Assembly: GCA_902461025.1 (NCBI GenBank)
Contig: CABPWC010000072.1
Span: 1 to 8,395 of the forward strand
Source: an uncultured Streptococcus sp.
GTDB taxonomy: Bacteria; Bacillota; Bacilli; Lactobacillales; Streptococcaceae
Length of the DNA stretch: 8,395 nt
Direction: 5' to 3'
The translations under genes were made by a program, and so were the position numbers. Shown piece after piece: positions 6,223-8,395 of this stretch; the stretch's first letter is position 1; the number at the start of each line of letters is the position of its first letter. Under the pieces are notes generated by a model. It was given only the letters and a program-made list of their open reading frames with translations. It did no database searches and was not told the DNA's origin.

Positions 6223-6924
6223 TTACTTTTTCTTATTTTTCCCATAGGAACCATAGTTCCCATATGATCCGTAAGAACCATATTTTTCAAGCTGAATATT
6301 AAATTTATTCAGAATAACTCCTAAGAATGGTGTTCCTGTTTGCTCTAACTGATCTTTCGCTTTTTGAACTTCTCTCCGTTTTGTTGCAGAAGCTTCAGTC
6401 ACCAGGATAGAGGCATCACATTTTTGTACGATAATGGCCGCATCAATGACAACTCCAATAGGAGCAGTATCCACAATGATATAGTCAAAGTATTTACGTA
6501 AAGTCTCAATCATTGATTCGAATTTTTCACTTTGAAGAAGGGCAGTCGGATTTGGTGAAATAGCTCCTGATTGAATGACAAACAAGTTTTCTACGTTTGT
6601 TTCACACAAACCATGAGATAAATCTTTAGTCCCTGATAAGTAGTCTGTCAAACCTGTAATTTTTTCTCGAGATTTGAAGACACCTGACATGACTGAATTA
6701 CGAATATCCGCATCGATAAGGAGCGTCTTATAGCCTGCACGCGCGAAAGCCCAAGCAATATTGGTTGAAGTTGTAGATTTCCCTTCTCCAGGTCGAACCG
6801 AAGAAAGGCCAATCACTTTGAGACCATCTCCACTCAACTGGATATTCGTACGTAGAGCGTTATAATACTCTTCAGCTTTTTTTACAGAGTTTAATCGTTG
6901 TTCTGATAATTCTAACTTTGCCAT
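6223..6924 (-). CDS. wze: Wze (CpsD), BY-kinase tyrosine autokinase of the capsule export machinery
   Basis: A 233-residue cytoplasmic bacterial tyrosine kinase. Walker A is SVRPGEGKST at residues 42-51, Walker A' is LLIDAD at 68-73, and Walker B is IIVDTAP at 149-155. The C-terminus is a tyrosine cluster of five YGX units with Tyr at 215, 218, 221, 224 and 227, followed by KNKKK. In the family, Wze docks on Wzd, phosphorylates these tyrosines in trans, and is dephosphorylated by Wzh. The cycle coordinates polymerisation and export. The ATG has GAGGG four bases upstream, in the 10-base gap after wzd. The tail is one YGX unit longer than the four-repeat form I recall for pneumococcal CpsD. Nothing is missing. 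Confidence 0.96.
   Translation of the reverse strand: MAKLELSEQRLNSVKKAEEYYNALRTNIQLSGDGLKVIGLSSVRPGEGKSTTSTNIAWAFARAGYKTLLIDADIRNSVMSGVFKSREKITGLTDYLSGTKDLSHGLCETNVENLFVIQSGAISPNPTALLQSEKFESMIETLRKYFDYIIVDTAPIGVVIDAAIIVQKCDASILVTEASATKRREVQKAKDQLEQTGTPFLGVILNKFNIQLEKYGSYGSYGNYGSYGKNKKK
6225..6282 (-). repeat. YGX tyrosine-repeat coding tract of wze
   Basis: Five consecutive Tyr-Gly-X codon triplets, followed by Lys/Asn codons, encode the phosphorylation tail of the kinase. The nine-base units are similar but not identical at the DNA level (TAT or TAC, GGA or GGT or GGG), so slippage should be limited. Confidence 0.8.
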
Positions 6925-6934
6925 ATTTCCCTCT

Positions 6935-7627
6935 TTACTTTAATTTCTCAAGATTTGGAATAACACCTAAAAGCGAGAGGTGCATCACTTCTTCGATATC
7001 TTCTGGACGTTTCACTCGATCATCTAATAATTCGACTAAAAGTACAATAACTACAATAAATCCTACACCTGCTATAGTAGCCATCATTGTATTTCGACGA
7101 ATATTTGGAGAAGATGGTGATGTTGCAGGTCTTGCTTCTTCAAGTGTCGTTACATCTGACACCCGTGTTACAGAAATAATTTTCTGAGCAGCTACTTCTC
7201 TAAGTGCATTGGCGATACGACTCGCTTCCTCAGGATTGCCATCTCGAACCGAGATAGATACAATACGAGTGTCTGCTGGAACTGTTACTGAAACTTTTCT
7301 TCCAAGAGTTTTTGCATCCATCGTTAATTTTTGATCAGCCACTACTTTTTCAAGAACATCCTGAGAGAGGATGATCTCTCGGTAGTCTTTTACCAAGTAA
7401 GCACCTGCCTGTAGGTCCTGATTCGTCAAACCTGGCTTATCTGCTTGGTTACGATTGACAACATAGATACGAGTAGTACTAGTATACTGTGGCTTAATCA
7501 CAAATGAGCTATAAGCAAAAGCTGCTAGACCTGCTACTAGTGCAGCTAAGACAATGAGGAATTTTCGTTTCCATAGCACTTTTACCAATTGCAGTACATC
7601 AATTTCAATTTTATCTTGTTCTTTCAT
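6935..7627 (-). CDS. wzd: Wzd (CpsC), polysaccharide co-polymerase and membrane adaptor of the capsule kinase
   Basis: A 230-residue Wzz-type protein. An N-terminal cytoplasmic segment ([19 protein letters not shown]) leads to a first membrane helix at about residues 22-43. An extracytoplasmic domain follows, containing the [12 protein letters not shown] stretch and DTRIVSISV. Next come the proline-rich ATSPSSPN motif at about 168-175 and a second membrane helix at about 181-200, then a short cytoplasmic tail with [10 protein letters not shown]. In the family this protein activates the Wze kinase and sets chain length with it. Two ATGs are adjacent (7628-7630 and 7625-7627). I chose the second because it sits five bases from TAGGAG and gives the usual MKEQ N-terminus and length of 230. 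It is followed after 10 bases by wze. Confidence 0.95.
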   Translation of the reverse strand: MKEQDKIEIDVLQLVKVLWKRKFLIVLAALVAGLAAFAYSSFVIKPQYTSTTRIYVVNRNQADKPGLTNQDLQAGAYLVKDYREIILSQDVLEKVVADQKLTMDAKTLGRKVSVTVPADTRIVSISVRDGNPEEASRIANALREVAAQKIISVTRVSDVTTLEEARPATSPSSPNIRRNTMMATIAGVGFIVVIVLLVELLDDRVKRPEDIEEVMHLSLLGVIPNLEKLK

Positions 7628-7632
7628 CATTT

Positions 7633-7638
7633 CTCCTA
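7633..7638 (-). promoter_or_regulatory. Stop/Shine-Dalgarno fusion TAGGAG, wzh to wzd
   Basis: The TAG stop of wzh forms the first half of TAGGAG, five bases before the preferred wzd ATG. A ribosome finishing wzh sits on the wzd start site, which suggests coupled, roughly equal synthesis of phosphatase and adaptor. Confidence 0.7.
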
Positions 7639-8367
7639 AATTATTTGGTCATTTATTATTTTTGATGGATTTGTTTCAAAAAGTTCACGAGCTTTTCCTG
7701 ATCCGTATTTTTTAGCAATGAGCTCATAAGCTTCTCTCATATACGGTGGGCGATTATCCAAATTGTGCATATCGCTAGCTACTACATGTACTAAGTCCTT
7801 GTCTAAGAAGTATCTAGCACGCTTTTTCATAAACTTGTAGGTATCTCCGAAAAGCCGCGGTTTTAAGACGCTCGAACTATTAATCTGCATATAGCAGCCC
7901 ATATTGATGAGTTCTCTAACTTTTTTCTCATCGTTTTCCAAGGTGTGGTAGCGCTCAATATGAGCAACCACAGGTGTAATCCCTAACATGAGAACTTTGG
8001 TCAAAGCGCTATGAATATCTCTGTAGGGTGTATTCATGCTAAACTCAATCAAAGCATAACGACTTCCATTGAGTTTTGGTATGACACCCTGTTCAAGTTT
8101 TTCTAAAACATCACTTGAAAAATAAATCTCAGCCCCGTAAACGATATTCAAATCTGGCGCAATTTCTTGAGCTAATTGTTTCACTTCGCCAAAATTAGCT
8201 GCAATTTTGTCTTCTGGTGTTTCAAACATCCCTTTTCTACGATGAGAGGTCGAAACAATGGTTCGAACACCTTGTGCGTAAGCTTCTTCAAGGAGAGCCT
8301 TGCTCTCAGCTTTATTTTTAGGCCCATCGTCAACATCGAAAACAATATGTGAATGAATATCAATCAT
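7636..8367 (-). CDS. wzh: Wzh (CpsB), manganese-dependent PHP-family protein-tyrosine phosphatase
   Basis: A 243-residue protein, the normal length of streptococcal CpsB. It carries the PHP-domain metal ligands: HSH near the N-terminus (His5, His7), Asp14 in DVDDG, His42 in TSHRR, Glu80 in GAEIYF, His136 in AHIERY, and Asp199/His201 in SDMHN. The family dephosphorylates the C-terminal tyrosines of the capsule autokinase Wze (CpsD) in the cytoplasm and so modulates capsule amount. The ATG has an AAGG eight bases upstream inside the end of wzg. The TAG stop is part of the Shine-Dalgarno of wzd. All catalytic positions expected for the family are intact. Sequence as remembered from pneumococcus differs at many surface positions, which suggests a non-pneumococcal mitis-group source. 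Confidence 0.96.
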   Translation of the reverse strand: MIDIHSHIVFDVDDGPKNKAESKALLEEAYAQGVRTIVSTSHRRKGMFETPEDKIAANFGEVKQLAQEIAPDLNIVYGAEIYFSSDVLEKLEQGVIPKLNGSRYALIEFSMNTPYRDIHSALTKVLMLGITPVVAHIERYHTLENDEKKVRELINMGCYMQINSSSVLKPRLFGDTYKFMKKRARYFLDKDLVHVVASDMHNLDNRPPYMREAYELIAKKYGSGKARELFETNPSKIINDQII

Positions 8368-8368
8368 C

Positions 8369-8395
8369 TTATTTTCCTTCCATGGTATCTTTAAT
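8369..8395 (-). CDS. wzg: Wzg (CpsA), C-terminal end only, LytR-CpsA-Psr family
   Basis: Only the last eight codons and the TAA stop are present, reading IKDTMEGK. This matches the C-terminus I recall for pneumococcal Wzg/CpsA, which ends in IQDVMEGR, and the position directly before wzh is the canonical one. LytR-CpsA-Psr proteins are membrane-anchored, extracytoplasmic phosphotransferases thought to attach capsule to peptidoglycan. The stop lies one base before the wzh ATG, and the AAGG that serves as wzh ribosome binding site falls inside these last codons, so the two genes are probably translationally coupled. The identification rests on eight residues plus gene order. Confidence 0.75.
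   Translation of the reverse strand: MKDTMEGK

Noticed and set aside
6918..7187. Plus-strand open frame of 89 codons
   Set aside because: It is antisense to wzd. Its Ser/Thr-rich translation is typical of a shadow frame.
8181..8363. Minus-strand open frame of 60 codons in another frame of wzh
   Set aside because: It is out of frame inside wzh, whose metal-binding residues fix the true frame.

Overview
The window is the 5' half of a Wzy-dependent capsule (cps) locus from a streptococcus, most likely of the mitis group (S. mitis, S. oralis, S. infantis or a pneumococcal relative). Every supported gene lies on the minus strand, so transcription runs from position 8395 towards position 1. The species call rests on the conserved block wzg-wzh-wzd-wze, on low G+C, and on close resemblance of these proteins to pneumococcal CpsA-CpsD as I remember them. 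I ran no database search.

Layout in transcription order: the last eight codons of wzg (8369-8395); the regulatory block wzh (PHP-family tyrosine phosphatase), wzd (membrane adaptor) and wze (tyrosine autokinase with a five-Tyr tail); a short initiating sugar-phosphate transferase with a GTG start (5546-6181); a 295-bp non-coding stretch (5251-5545) rich in repeats; a DUF4422 (WciB-type) glycosyltransferase; a Wzy polymerase; a LicD-family phosphotransferase; a GT4 glycosyltransferase; a complete GT2 glycosyltransferase; and the N-terminal 62 codons of a second GT2 running off the left edge. Flippase (wzx), nucleotide-sugar genes and the end of the locus are not in the window.

How the genes work together (inference from families): the PHPT protein loads a sugar-phosphate on undecaprenyl phosphate. 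The DUF4422, GT4 and two GT2 enzymes then extend the repeat unit, and the LicD protein probably decorates it with a phosphate-linked substituent. A flippase encoded elsewhere exports the unit, Wzy polymerises it, and Wzd/Wze/Wzh control chain length and output by tyrosine phosphorylation.

Most junctions are tight (1-20 nt), and several fuse the upstream TAG stop with the next Shine-Dalgarno. The two exceptions are the 295-bp gap after the initiating transferase and an 82-bp gap before licD. The first holds a perfect 28-bp palindrome, a 16-bp tandem repeat and imperfect inverted repeats spaced like the ends of a small non-autonomous element. It coincides with the usual switch from conserved regulatory genes to serotype-specific genes, and it is the least explained sequence here.
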